DNA from: Fulvia fulva
Taxonomy: Eukaryota > Ascomycota > Dothideomycetes > Mycosphaerellales > Mycosphaerellaceae
Assembly: GCF_020509005.1 (NCBI RefSeq)
Contig: NC_063018.1
Location: 1,984,001 to 2,048,000 of the forward strand
DNA length: 64,000 bases
Direction of reading: 5' to 3'
Part shown: positions 41,571-52,101 of the stretch, in pieces
Numbering within the stretch: position 1 is the first letter of the stretch
Layout: each line of letters starts with the position of its first letter
The notes under the pieces: generated by a model
What the model saw: the letters and a program-made list of their open reading frames with translations, nothing else
Database searches by the model: none
What the model was told of the DNA's origin: nothing
Made by a program: the position numbers and the translations under genes

Positions 41571-42950
41571 TTACGATAGGTAGCCATACTGGTAGGCTAG
41601 GCTATAGATGTCTAGTACGCGTCTTCTAAACAGGTAGGCCCTTAACCCAATGTGTTCGGACCTGATTTGGATCGCTATGCTTGCCTCGGCCCTTGTCAGG
41701 TCCCTATATAGCTGGTAATTGTGTCTCTGGAAGGCTCGGAGCGCTATCGGGCCTGTTGTCTTAGGGGGCTTCCTTTTCCAGTCCTGCTCCCATAGGCAGC
41801 TCGCTATCTGTTCCGCTAGGTTTTGGGTCTTAGCCTTGCTCCCGCCGGCCTGGCGAGTCCTACGCTCCTCCTCCTTTCGTGCTAGCCATTCGGTGCTTGT
41901 CTGTACGGCCGTAAAGGTCGTAAGGTCATCCTCTTTTTGGCTTGTCCTATATCCTGCCCCTCTCCGGTAGCGGCTTTCTATCTTATTCTTTGCCTCTTGG
42001 ATCGTGGTTTGTGCTAGGTAACCTGTCGTCTTTGCCGCGTATTGAATTCTCATTCCCCGGATGTACTGGCCGATTGGTGGTATTCCTGTCTCCATTTCTA
42101 CCGTGCTTGTTGACGTTGTCTTGTATGCGCCTAGTACCCTACGTAGGTTGCCTGCCTGTGTCCTGTTTAGGGGTTGCTCTATCCGTTTCGGGATCGGCTT
42201 GCCTGCGCCTCCTGTTCCCCAAATCTGTGCCCCGTACAACATAGCTGGTCTGACGATCGCCTTATACATTACTCTTGCCTTGTCGAATGTTGCTCCCCAT
42301 GTAGATGCCGTAAGCCTCTTTATCGAGGCTTCATTGACTTGCGCTCGACTCTGGGCTTTCTTAATCTGTACATTCCAGCTTAGCTTCGGGTCGAGCCAGA
42401 TCCCTAGTACTCGTAGCTCCGCTGATGGCTTGGTCTCGTAGCCTTGGATTCTTACCGCCGCCTTCATATTATGGTGTGTTCTCGCTTTACTGAAGTGTAT
42501 AAGTTGGTACTTTTCAGGGGCGAACCGGGCACCATGCTTCTTTGCCCACTCCTCGCATTTCTTGTGCCTATCTTCAAGGAGGCGACAGTTCTCTTCTGTC
42601 GAGTCTGACCAGGCTAGGATGTTTGTATCGTCTACGAACCCCGATGCTGAGGTTTGCGGAGAGGTGAGTAGGGGGATTAGATCCGACATAAATATTAGAA
42701 ACAGGATAGGGGAGAGAGTAGATCCCTGAGGTATTCCAGTCTCTGCCTTCACCGGGTCGGACGTGTACCTTCCTAGGACTAGGTATGTCGTCCGTTCCTG
42801 GAGAAAGGAGAAGACGAACGACGTTGCCCACTGGGGGATGCCTTTCTGCTGTAGGATATGTATTAGCCTTTGGTGTGAGACGTTGTCGAAGGCCCCTGCG
42901 ATGTCGAGGGATAGTAAGGACGCCGCTCGGTTCCTGCCGTAGTGCCAGAG
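41571..42950 (-). pseudogene. open reverse-transcriptase fragment of LINE B
   Basis: About 460 codons stay open, but no natural start codon lies upstream because the fragment begins at the module junction. Motifs in order: WHYGRNRAASLLSLDIAGAF (RT motif A), GIPQGSTLSPILFLIFMSDL (motif B), SGFVDDTNILAW (catalytic DD intact), APEKYQLIHFSKA, LRVLGIWLDPKLSWNVQIKK, and a long C-terminal domain ending IRSEHIGLRAYLFRRRVLDI. A TAG after YGYLS cuts the last segment (NLEHMLLRCP continues in frame). Endonuclease and ORF1 are absent, so it could not mobilise alone. Confidence 0.88.
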
Positions 42951-44029
42951 GCAAGGAAGGAATCGTATTTAGCAAGCTAGCTACGAGATAAGGTGACAAG
43001 TCTTAACCGCGCTTTCCCACTCATCTAGCACCACCGTGTAGCCTCGTTTCGAGAGGTTAGCCCGGAGCAAAAGCTTCCCTCTACGCCCTCCCTCCCTGTT
43101 TGCTCCTTAAGCCAATATCCACCTCCATAGGCCTAAGCCCTTTAGTGCTCTCTATTGACCGACATGCGCATCCGTCCTCTCGGGCTGTACAGACAGTGTC
43201 AGCCGTCGCTGCCAGTGTACACCACGCCCCAGGTTTTGACGCCCTTCGCGTTACCGCAGCCTATCTCTAGAAAGCGGCCGTCCATGCCTCGCAGGTTTGC
43301 TCGGGGCACACACCACGCCGGGCAGCGTACTCCTTGCGTTTCCACCTACTAACCAATATGAAGTTCCTTATCACCCTGCCCTCGATCCTCCCCGATCACA
43401 GAACTAATCCACTTGCATTGTACGTCTTTTCCCCGTCCTAACAGCCGTCTTTTCCTTGCTCAGGCTATCGTCTTTTCCTCGTCGCAATCTACCATGTCAG
43501 ACTAGGTGCGTTGTGTAGCGGGACAGGCAGTGCCTTAGGCAAAACCCTCGTTCCCATACCGGGTGTTCAACAGGCCCTTATAGGCTTCGTCGCGTGTCCA
43601 CCTACCCACCGCATTGCCCGCTGGCAAACACCAGATTGTTTCGTAGTCCGCTCGACGCCGTTGCATAGTCCGCTCAGTCGTTGTTCTGTAGTCCGCTCGT
43701 CCAATGTTCGTCGCTCAGCCCGCTCGGTTTGCGGTCTCCGGAGGTGAAAATTCTGCACTCATACCAGAGGTGTCCTGTCGAGCGTATAGGCCACGGTTCC
43801 GCGCCCTTCTTACACGTAGAAAGAAGAGGGACTCGCTCCCGACACGAGTACACGCTCGTCGGATGGTTTTCATACCCGTTTTGCTGGTAGTCCTCTGTTC
43901 GCCGCGGCTTCGCCTACGTTGCGCGCCCGCCGCGCCCACGACGCTCCAGCGTGAGAATACTTGGCTCTCTCGTAGCTAGACGAGAGGTTCGTAGCCGACA
44001 CCACGTACAGGTGATTCTCGTCGTCGACC
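42950..44029 (-). repeat. 1,080-bp non-coding 5' module, copy B
   Basis: Same length and ends as copies at 7295-8374 and 49635-50714. Joined here to the middle of the RT domain, with CC shared at the join. Confidence 0.93.
43953..44029 (-). ncRNA. HDV-like self-cleaving ribozyme, copy B
   Basis: Identical in all helices to copy A: P1 1-7/31-37, P2 11-16/72-77, P3 18-20/28-30, P4 44-50/57-63, J4/2 GCCAA, and G1 is the element's first base at 44029. Confidence 0.8.
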
Positions 44030-44042
44030 AGCGTAGATATAG
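44030..44042. repeat. right target-site duplication of LINE B
   Basis: agcgtagatatag, identical to 41127-41139. Confidence 0.93.
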
Positions 44043-47000
44043 TATCCTTAATTAAGCTTTAAAGTGCCTTAGGACCTGTCTCTTATAATCCTTATTCTAA
44101 GGATCTTCGTAGGTTTACAAAGATCTTTAATCTTAAACACTTTTCTAAGCTTAGCCTTAAACTACTGAACATTTAATAGCTTCGGAGCTATAATAGGTAT
44201 GTTATCTATATAGGTAAGGACTATAAGGTCTCTATCTGTATAGATAAGTAGGTATAGATCTACCTAGGACTAGGTAAATCTAATCTTCTCTAGCTTCGTA
44301 ATATAGAGCTTGTTCTAGTCTCTAGCTACTTACTTAAGCCTATAAAGGCTTCGTAGAACCTTAAACACTATGTTTAGAGATACTTTAACTCCTAGGGGTG
44401 GGATTATATAGATGTCTTTAAGAAGGCTACTTTAGGTAAAAGCATTATTTATATCTACTAGGTATATCTCGAGATCTCTCTTATACACTACTACTATAAA
44501 TACTCGGAGAGTATTATATCTAATAGTAGGTATAAAGGTCTCTTCGAAGTCAACCCTATATTTCTATAAGAACCCTTATATAACTAGTCTTGCCTTAAAC
44601 TTCTTAATAGCTCTACTAATCATTCTTTTTATATCAAAGACCTACCTAGAAGTAATTAGATTCGTACCCTTTAGCGGTATAACTGCTTCCTAGGTGTTGT
44701 TACTTACTAAGGTAATAAGTTCGTTCTCGATTACCTCTCTCTATATATATCCCTATTCGGGGTCTCCTACGGCTACCTTATAGGACTTTGGGATTAGTAC
44801 TTCCTACTAATAGGCTATAGCCTACCTAATAGTAGCAAATATATATTCTTCTACATCGTTTAGAATCTCCTCTACCTAGCTTATTATAGGGTCTAGATAG
44901 AACATCTAGGCGATAAGAGCCTTATAGTGTTTAGCCTTATACTCTTTAGAGTTATCATCTCTATCCCCCCTTAACCTCTTATTACCTATAACCTAAGGTA
45001 GCGCTAGGTGTTCGGATAGGTCGAACTGAACGACATCTTCTTTTTCTTTTATTAGAGTACCCTAATCTCTAAACTTCTAGTATTCCCTAATGTCCTTTAG
45101 GGGAGGGGGAAGTTATATAAATAGCGGTTACTATAGTATTAATAACTTAGGTAGGTTCTGTATATATCTACCGTTATCGGCCTTCGATAGTATTAAAACC
45201 GCCTTAATATTTTCTCCTAGCCTTCGTAACGGTGTCTCTAATAATCTCCTATCGGAAAATTTCGCCCTAAAGGGCTTCCTCCTAATAGGATTGCGCTATA
45301 GCGCTCGACTCGGCTAGTTAGTAAAGGTGATACTAAAATCTATATCTCCCCCCTTCTTATTCTTAAACTAGTCGACGTGACTATACGCTTTTATAGCTTT
45401 TATATCGTGATTCTAGAACAGCTATTATTTTGTAGTGTTTTCTAAGTAGCCTATAAACACGGCTTCTTTTCCTCGGTTTATTGACTTGTCTCTCCTTAAG
45501 CCTTAAGGTTAGGCTCTTAGGTCTATATAGACTATAGCTTTGTATCCTTAGACGCGGAAATAGTCGACTAACGGTACTTAGCTAGTAAAGGCTTCTTCTA
45601 GTAAAAGAGCAATAGTATTAATAATCGGACTATTAGGCAGTCTGTTTCTAATTATAGTCTATACTTATAAAGCTTCTAGCTAGAACTTAACTAGTATACT
45701 AGAGTCTTTAAGTATAGCCTGGACTATGTTCTTAGAGGCTTGAATTGACCTTTCTATAGGTCCATTTTAAAGGGAGTTGTAGGCATTAGTTATGTCTATC
45801 TAAGTACTAAACTCCTTCTCCTACTCTTTTAGTAAGGCGAGAATTTCCTTTATACTATCACTACGGATCGTAGATAGAAAGCACCTTAACTACCGTTCTA
45901 CCTAGACCTTCTAGTCCCGTAGGGCTATAGGAGCGTCGCTCCTAGCCTTTAAAGGGATTATCTACTTCTTCCTAGAGAAGTTGTCTACAATCTTAAGCCA
46001 ATATTTGTATCCTAGCCTAGAGACTACGCCCTGAAAAGGCCTATAGATGTTAATAAAGACAAGGGCTAGCCTTTCTCCTTTTCTCTCTATAGTAGGTCCC
46101 TTAAACTTCCTTATATTAGTAAGGGAGCATACCTTATAACTTAGGTGTTTAGAAGGAATAGGGATAGGATCTTTCTTATTAGTAACTCTATAAAGGTTTC
46201 TTAGTAGTCCCTTACTAAGGTATATACATCTTCTATACTATAGCTCCTACTAATCTTCGGACTAAGTATTAGCTATAGCGGTGCCGTCACGTTCTTAAGA
46301 GAGTATACTAGTATACTATAGCTTAAGAATTTCCGAGATCGAGTAGATAAACGGTACTCCTCCTCGAAGTTTAGTCTAGACAACGGGTTTACTAGACAAG
46401 GATTTTAGGGTAAAACTAGGTAGTTAGATAGCAAACTGTTAGCTAAACTAATTCTACGAAACAAGACTAACTCTAAGGCTAGGAACAAACAGGACATTTT
46501 CTAAGACAATTTACTTTCTAGAAGGATTACCTATTACTACACTTCCTATATATGTAGCTTATAGATAGCCACCCCTAACCTTGATCCACTTCCTCTTTTA
46601 AAGAGGCTTTAGTGTCCTAAATAGTAAATCTTAGTCAGTTATATATAATAAAGTATAAGAGTTAAGCAACTACTCGGACGAGGGGTACTTGCCTTTAGCT
46701 TCTATAGTAGAATAGGCAACCTTATTAACATCATTATCTTCTAATAGTATCTTAGAGTCTAATACCTCTTCCTAGGTCGTATAGGCCCTTATAGGCTTCT
46801 TACTAGAGGAGGCCTTTAGCTTACGGCTCTCCTTTATCTACTTTATAAGGTCCGTTATTACCTTTAGGACATTACGAAGGTTTAGTAATAATGACCTCCT
46901 ACGAGGTAGTAACGGTTGTCTCTTAGTAGGGTAGGTAACCCTAGCTAGTTTGTCCTTGTTCCTAACAGCCTACTAAGCTATAGAAAGGTATAGGCACTTA

Positions 47001-48233
47001 CTTATAAAATGGTCACTATTATAGAGATAGTATATAAGTTTGCCCTAGAAACCCTTCTTAGCAAACATAGCTGTCCCTTAATAAATTATTAATTCTTACT
47101 TCTCCCTAAGAATTGTAAGAATGTCTTATAGTAAGAGATTTACCTAGGCATTAATTACATCGCGAATTGAGCCAAATGAGTCTAGTAGAGCTACTAAGAG
47201 TTATTAGATCTTTCTGTCCTTAGTCTTAATGTCTTAGAACTAAGGCGAGATAGAAATAGCCCTCCTTATAATTAAGCTAAGCTCCTACTAGGCGTTATCT
47301 ATTGACTAGTCCTCTATTATTACGAAATTAGTGTATTACTAAAGCAAACTTCTTCTAGTAGCGAGAAGTCTTCTCTTATATTTAGCTTTAGCCTATTCCT
47401 ATAACTCCTTCGTATACCGGATCTCGTATATTATCTCTTAGTTATCTATCGATAGACAGATATACATCTTATATAGGGCCGTTACATTATACCGTCTATA
47501 CGATGCCTTCCTTATCGCTTAATCTAAAGGAAAGGATAACTCCGATGATATAGAGGGTGTCGCTATAGATAGGGTTATAGCGGGAATGTCCGTAATAATG
47601 TCTTCGAGGACCTAGTTAACCTACTTTAATACTAGGTATATTCTTATTAGCTTGAACTATATTTCGTAGTTCTCTCTTATTAGAACAGGTGCTACTCTCT
47701 TTCTTATAGACCTAGTCTCGTTCTCTATTTTTGTAAGTCAAGGGACAGGTTAGCTACCCTTAGGTAAAAGGATATATTCGGTCGTACGCGATCGGATCGA
47801 AATAGGATAAACCGAACGCGAGGTTAATAGCGGAGAGGATAGCTATCCGCCGGGAAGAGGAGGAAAGTTAGTCGGTAAGGATCGTATTAGTACTAAGATA
47901 CTATAGCGTAACTCTCTTAGTAGAGGGGGTTTCTAAGACACTACGGCTCTCTTAGAATAAACAGTTAGTCGATACGAACGCGATGTCCGGAGAGCGACTC
48001 TTCTTAGTAAGCTCGCCTACTTGTCTAAGGTATTAGTATAGGCTCCCTAACTCGGAGTCTAATAGTGCCTTACTAGGCTCTTTTACGTCTTATATATACC
48101 TATAGCACGGCTATAGCTTCCTATATAAGGCGGGTACGGCCTCTAGTCTGCCTTCCTTTTGTTCTAAAGAGGAATAACTCTAATACGACTTTGTCGAGGG
48201 TGAAATACCGAGTTACTAACTCGGGCTTATAAC

Positions 48234-48468
48234 CTATTAAATAGGTACGAGTTACGTAGTAGTAGAAGACGGCGGATTATACGAAAGACAAAGAAGGACC
48301 TAATAGGATAGCGTGTATCTATATATAGTATCGCTAGTATTAGTATAGGTAGATACTAGGTGTCCGGATGTTTACTAGCCTATAGGCTAGTAAACCCTAG
48401 TTACGTAATCTAGCTATATAGTATACCTACACCTATATACTTGACCTACGGCCTAGATATTCTTAACA
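48234..48468 (-). repeat. copia 5' LTR
   Basis: 235 bp. On the minus strand begins TGTTAAGAATATC. Differs from the 3' LTR mainly by transitions, consistent with RIP after insertion. Confidence 0.88.
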
Positions 48469-49620
48469 TATCCGATAATTACTCTATACTAAGTTATTTC
48501 GCTCCGGTAAATAGTAAGAGTATTATAAGTAGGTACAAGTACGTAGTCGGGTAAGGTATAAGTCGAATAGATATTCTATCTAAGAGAGGTGCGGAGGGCG
48601 CGAGAGTTATATACGGGCGCTAAGCCGCTAGTCGGATTAGTTAGCGGGCGCGAGGTCTAGGTACGTACCCGCGGGTTTGAGTAAATATACGCTAGTACGC
48701 TAATACTACCCCCCCTCTTAGAGTACGCTCCGGAGTACTCTTCTCTCCTCTTATATCTATTATATCTATTACATCTCTTATTATCTTCGTAAACCCCTTA
48801 TTATCTATTAGACTATCGTCTAATTTGTCGTTTAGTCTATCCTCCGCGGAACTATCCTATATAACACTACGAGGCGCGGGGTAACTACCTAAGTAAGATC
48901 GTTATCGCGACGCGTATCGCTCTCTTTCTTATACGCCCGGAGGCCTAGTCTTACCGGTATTAGAGCTATCGCTACTCGTACTAGTTAGCGCGCTATACGT
49001 ATACCTATAGTGTTCTTATTCGGTATCTAGTCTATAGGTAGTTAAAAACTAGGTAGCTTAGTTACTCTCGGGTATTTATAGTAAAAGTCGGCTACGGAGG
49101 CGGCGGTAGTCTCGATAACCTAGTCCGTAGCTTTATAGGAAAGCTTATTATATCTAATATATTTCACTAAGTATTCCTAATATAGCTACTTACCTCCTAC
49201 CGGTATTAGTCCTTACGGCTATCTCTTCTTATAGTCTAAAATTTGCTTAACTTCCTATTAATCGGGTTCGGCGGGATCGGCTTCGTATTGTTCGTCGTCG
49301 ACAATTCGGATCGGTAGTAGTACGGGTTATATCTATCCTATAACCGGCGGATAAACTAGTATATAAGGTATAAGTAGAAGCGATTATCGATATTTAAAGT
49401 AGGTAGGAGCGCTACTTTATAAGTATTACCCGGTAGTACCTCCGTAATTACGTACGGTCTAGACTACTTTACGTCTATCTTACGAGAAGGTCTCTCTATT
49501 ATCTAGTTCTTAGTACTTACCTATACTTCGTCGCCTTCGGCGTACCGTAGTATAGGTATACGAGTCTAGTTTACGTACTTAGCTTAGACTACTTATACTA
49601 AGGCTATCTACTATCGTAAG

Positions 49621-49634
49621 TATTAGTATATCTC
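49621..49634. repeat. left target-site duplication of LINE C
   Basis: tattagtatatctc, repeated exactly at 55588-55601. Confidence 0.95.
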
Positions 49635-49711
49635 GGTCGACGACGAGAATCACCTGTACGTAGTGTCGGCTACGAACCTCTCGTCTAGCTACGAGAGAGC
49701 CAAGTATTCTT
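49635..49711 (+). ncRNA. HDV-like ribozyme, copy C (two RIP-type changes)
   Basis: Same fold as copies A and B except position 29 G-to-A, which breaks one P3 pair, and 77 C-to-U, which turns a P2 G-C into G-U. Both are CpA/TpG-type changes, so this copy is predicted to be impaired. Confidence 0.72.
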
Positions 49712-50714
49712 ACGCTAGAGCGTCGTAGGCGCGACGGGCGCGTAGCGTAGGCGAAGCCGCGGCGAACAGAGGACTACTAGCAAAACGGGTATAAAAACCA
49801 TCCGACGAGCGTGTACTCGTGTCGGGAGCGAGTCCCTCTTCTTTCTACGTGTAAGAAGGGCGCGGAACCGTGGCCTATACGCTCGATAGGACACCTCTAG
49901 TATAAGTGTAGAATTTTCACCTCCGGAGACCGTAAACCGAGCGGGCTAAGCGACGAACATTAGACGAGCGGACTACAGAACAATAACTGAGCGGACTATA
50001 CAACGGCGTCGAGCGGACTACGAAACAATCTGGTGTTTGCTAGCGGGCAATACGGTAGGTAGGTGGACACGCGACGAAGCCTATAAGGGCCTATTAAACA
50101 CCCGGTATAGGAACGAGGGTTTTGCCTAAGGCACTGCCTGTCCCGCTACACAACGCACCTAGTCTGATATGGTAGATTGCGACGAGGAAAAGACGATAGC
50201 CTGAGCAAGGAAAAGACGGCTGTTAGGACGGGGAAAAGACGTACAATACAAGTGGATTAGTTCTGTGATCGGGGAGGATCGAGGGCAGGGTGATGAGGAA
50301 CTTCATATTGGTTAGTAGGTAGAAACGCAAGGAGTACGCTGCCCGGCGTAGTGTGTGCCCCGAGCAGACCTGCGAGGCATAGACGGCCGCTTTCTAGAGA
50401 TAGGCTACGGTAACGCGAAGGGCGTCAAAACCTAGGGCGTAGTGTATACTGGTAGCGACGGCTAACACTGTCTATACAGCCCGAGAGGACGGATACGCAT
50501 ATCGGTCAATAGAGAGCACTAAAGGGCTCAGGCCTATAGAGGTGGATATTGGCTTAAGGAGTAAACAGGGAGGGAGGGCGTAGAGGGAAGCTTTTGCTCC
50601 GGGCTAACCTCTCGAAACGAGGCTACACGGTAGTGCTAGATGAGTAGGAAAGCGCGGTTAAGACTTGTCACCTTATCTCGTAGCTAGCTTACTAAATACG
50701 ATTCCTTCCTTGCC
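49635..50714 (+). repeat. 1,080-bp non-coding 5' module, copy C
   Basis: Same ends and length as copies A and B. Visible internal repeats: GAGCGG-type units start at 49939, 49966, 49989 and 50011, and GGAAAAGACG at 50186, 50209 and 50232 (23-bp period). Confidence 0.93.
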
Positions 50715-50831
50715 CTAGGACTAAGGGAGTTCTACCCTATTCAATCTGGACAGCTTGAAGCTCTCTTCACCCTGTTTCTTCAGCTCCAAACGCCGCGGAG
50801 GTGCCTAGCTACATTAGGCAACTCCTAGGCA

Positions 50832-52004
50832 ATGGCAGCCCAGGCTACGGTACTAACGGCGCCTACGGCCCTATAGGCGAAGCCCCCCTAAGACAACTGG
50901 CAGCAACTTATAGAGGACGCAAAAAGTATAGAAACTAACGATCAGCTCCCTTACCGGTCTCTATAGGTAATGATCACTCAGCTACGCACGGCGCTTGTAC
51001 TGTCGTATCACCGAGGGTAACAAGAAATGAGGACGACGTCCTAGGCGATTAGCAAGGCCACCCGGAATCAACACCCCTATAGCTAGGCATCGGTCGCGGT
51101 ATCGATACTAGGCCCCCGCCTAACACACGATGCAGTTACGATCCGCATTGCAGCAAAGGAAGACCAGGCCGAAGTTGCGAAGCTATCGAACAAGGAGCTC
51201 GCCTAACGAATTAACCAACTAGAGGTGGTCGTAGTGAACTAATAGTCTAACGGCACTCTACAGATCTATACTAGCTCTGCTACTGCTAGGAGGCACCTAG
51301 AGGCACAGCCACAGTGGGCATCTAAGGTTGCGGCATTAGCGAAGGTCTTAACGAAACAATTCACGATCCTAGTCCACGACATGCCTAAGGAGTTTGACCT
51401 AACCAACCAGGGTCACCTACGCGCTCTCTAAGAGGACAACCCGGTCACTCTTAACTCTCTAATCTAGAAGGCGACTTGGCTCTATAGGAAATGGCCAGAA
51501 GGTAAGAAGGCCTCGGCGCTAATAGTATAGCTACAAGACGCGAAAGCGGCGGATCTAGCGATAGAACAAGGCCTGGTCTAGCAATATAGCCTCAAGATAG
51601 TAGAAAAGCACTCCTCATCCTTTCGTGTCCTCCAATACTTCAAATGCTAACAGTATAGATACCAAACCCACACGTACACAAACAAGTAGGCCTGCTCGAA
51701 CTGTATAGGAGACTATATGTCTAGGGACTGTACATCGACTACGAGACGGTGCGCGAACTGTCCGGGGCACCACCTATCGTATAGTACGGAATGCCTACAG
51801 CGGAAACTAGCGAAAAACAAGGCAATCACAAACAGAACCGTCGCCCTAAGATTCTACGGCGACCGTAAGGCTAGCCTATACCGGAACCAACTAGCGGCGG
51901 TCGGGCACAAGCGCCCTAGGGCCGAGAACGATGTAAAGGATGCGCAGCCTAGGGCGTACGGGAGGCCACGTGCTCTGCTAGCTACGGCGAGGGAATCTAA
52001 CTAG
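50832..52004 (+). pseudogene. LINE C ORF1 (gag-like, zinc knuckles), with stops
   Basis: About 390 codons from ATG 50832 (MAAQATVLTAPTA). Several in-frame TAG codons, mostly where Trp or Gln is expected. The C-terminal third carries zinc-knuckle motifs: CSNCIGDYMSRDC, in which the usual His is Tyr (a CAT-to-TAT change), and CANCPGHHLSYSTEC. It ends at 52004. ORF1 proteins of this type bind LINE RNA and form the RNP needed for retrotransposition. Decayed. Confidence 0.82.
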
Positions 52005-52101
52005 GCCCGGCTCCCCTTTAGTACACAGCCGATAGGCGTAGACTAGGACGTATAGGGCAGTAGGACATAGGACGATATAGAGGAAATGATTGTCGATGCC
52101 G

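Larger units (their letters stand above)
41140..44029 (-). mobile_element. LINE B: chimeric element (1,080-bp 5' module + 1.8-kb LINE 3' part) in copia
   Basis: 2.89 kb with a long GATA tail at 41140 and exact 13-bp target duplications. The LINE body (41140-42949) is the same family as LINE A but starts inside the reverse transcriptase, just before the LLSLDIAGAFDNVS motif. Positions 42950-44029 are the shared module. It is the least mutated copy: where A has TAG, B usually keeps TGG or CAG, so B is the best template for the original sequence. It inserted into the copia polyprotein between RT and RNase H. Confidence 0.93.
40025..48468 (-). mobile_element. Ty1/copia LTR retrotransposon, interrupted by LINE B
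   Basis: Two directly repeated ~235-bp LTRs bound it (40025-40260 and 48234-48468). Transcription is leftward. From right to left the decayed polyprotein shows a gag-like region (about 48.2-47.0 kb), integrase with NGPIERSIQASKNIVQ (about 45.77-45.72 kb), and reverse transcriptase with LIVLTYIDNIPI near 44.21 kb, where the usual YVDD has become YIDN. After LINE B comes RNase H with RYSDSNYA near 40.80 kb. No open frame of useful length survives. I found no clean 5-bp target duplication. Length without LINE B is about 5.5 kb, normal for copia. Confidence 0.88.

Noticed and set aside
42061..42441. 126-residue plus-strand frame and similar plus-strand frames in 41.7-42.4 kb.
   Set aside because: Antisense shadows of the LINE B reverse-transcriptase frame.
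40020..48475. 5-bp target duplication for the copia element.
   Set aside because: Flanks (gtatc or agtat on the left, tatcc on the right) do not match exactly for any reasonable LTR end.
49936..50241. Regular 23-bp-spaced repeats as a CRISPR-like array.
   Set aside because: Units are only about 10 bp, imperfect, lie inside a retrotransposed module in a fungal genome, and no cas-like genes exist.
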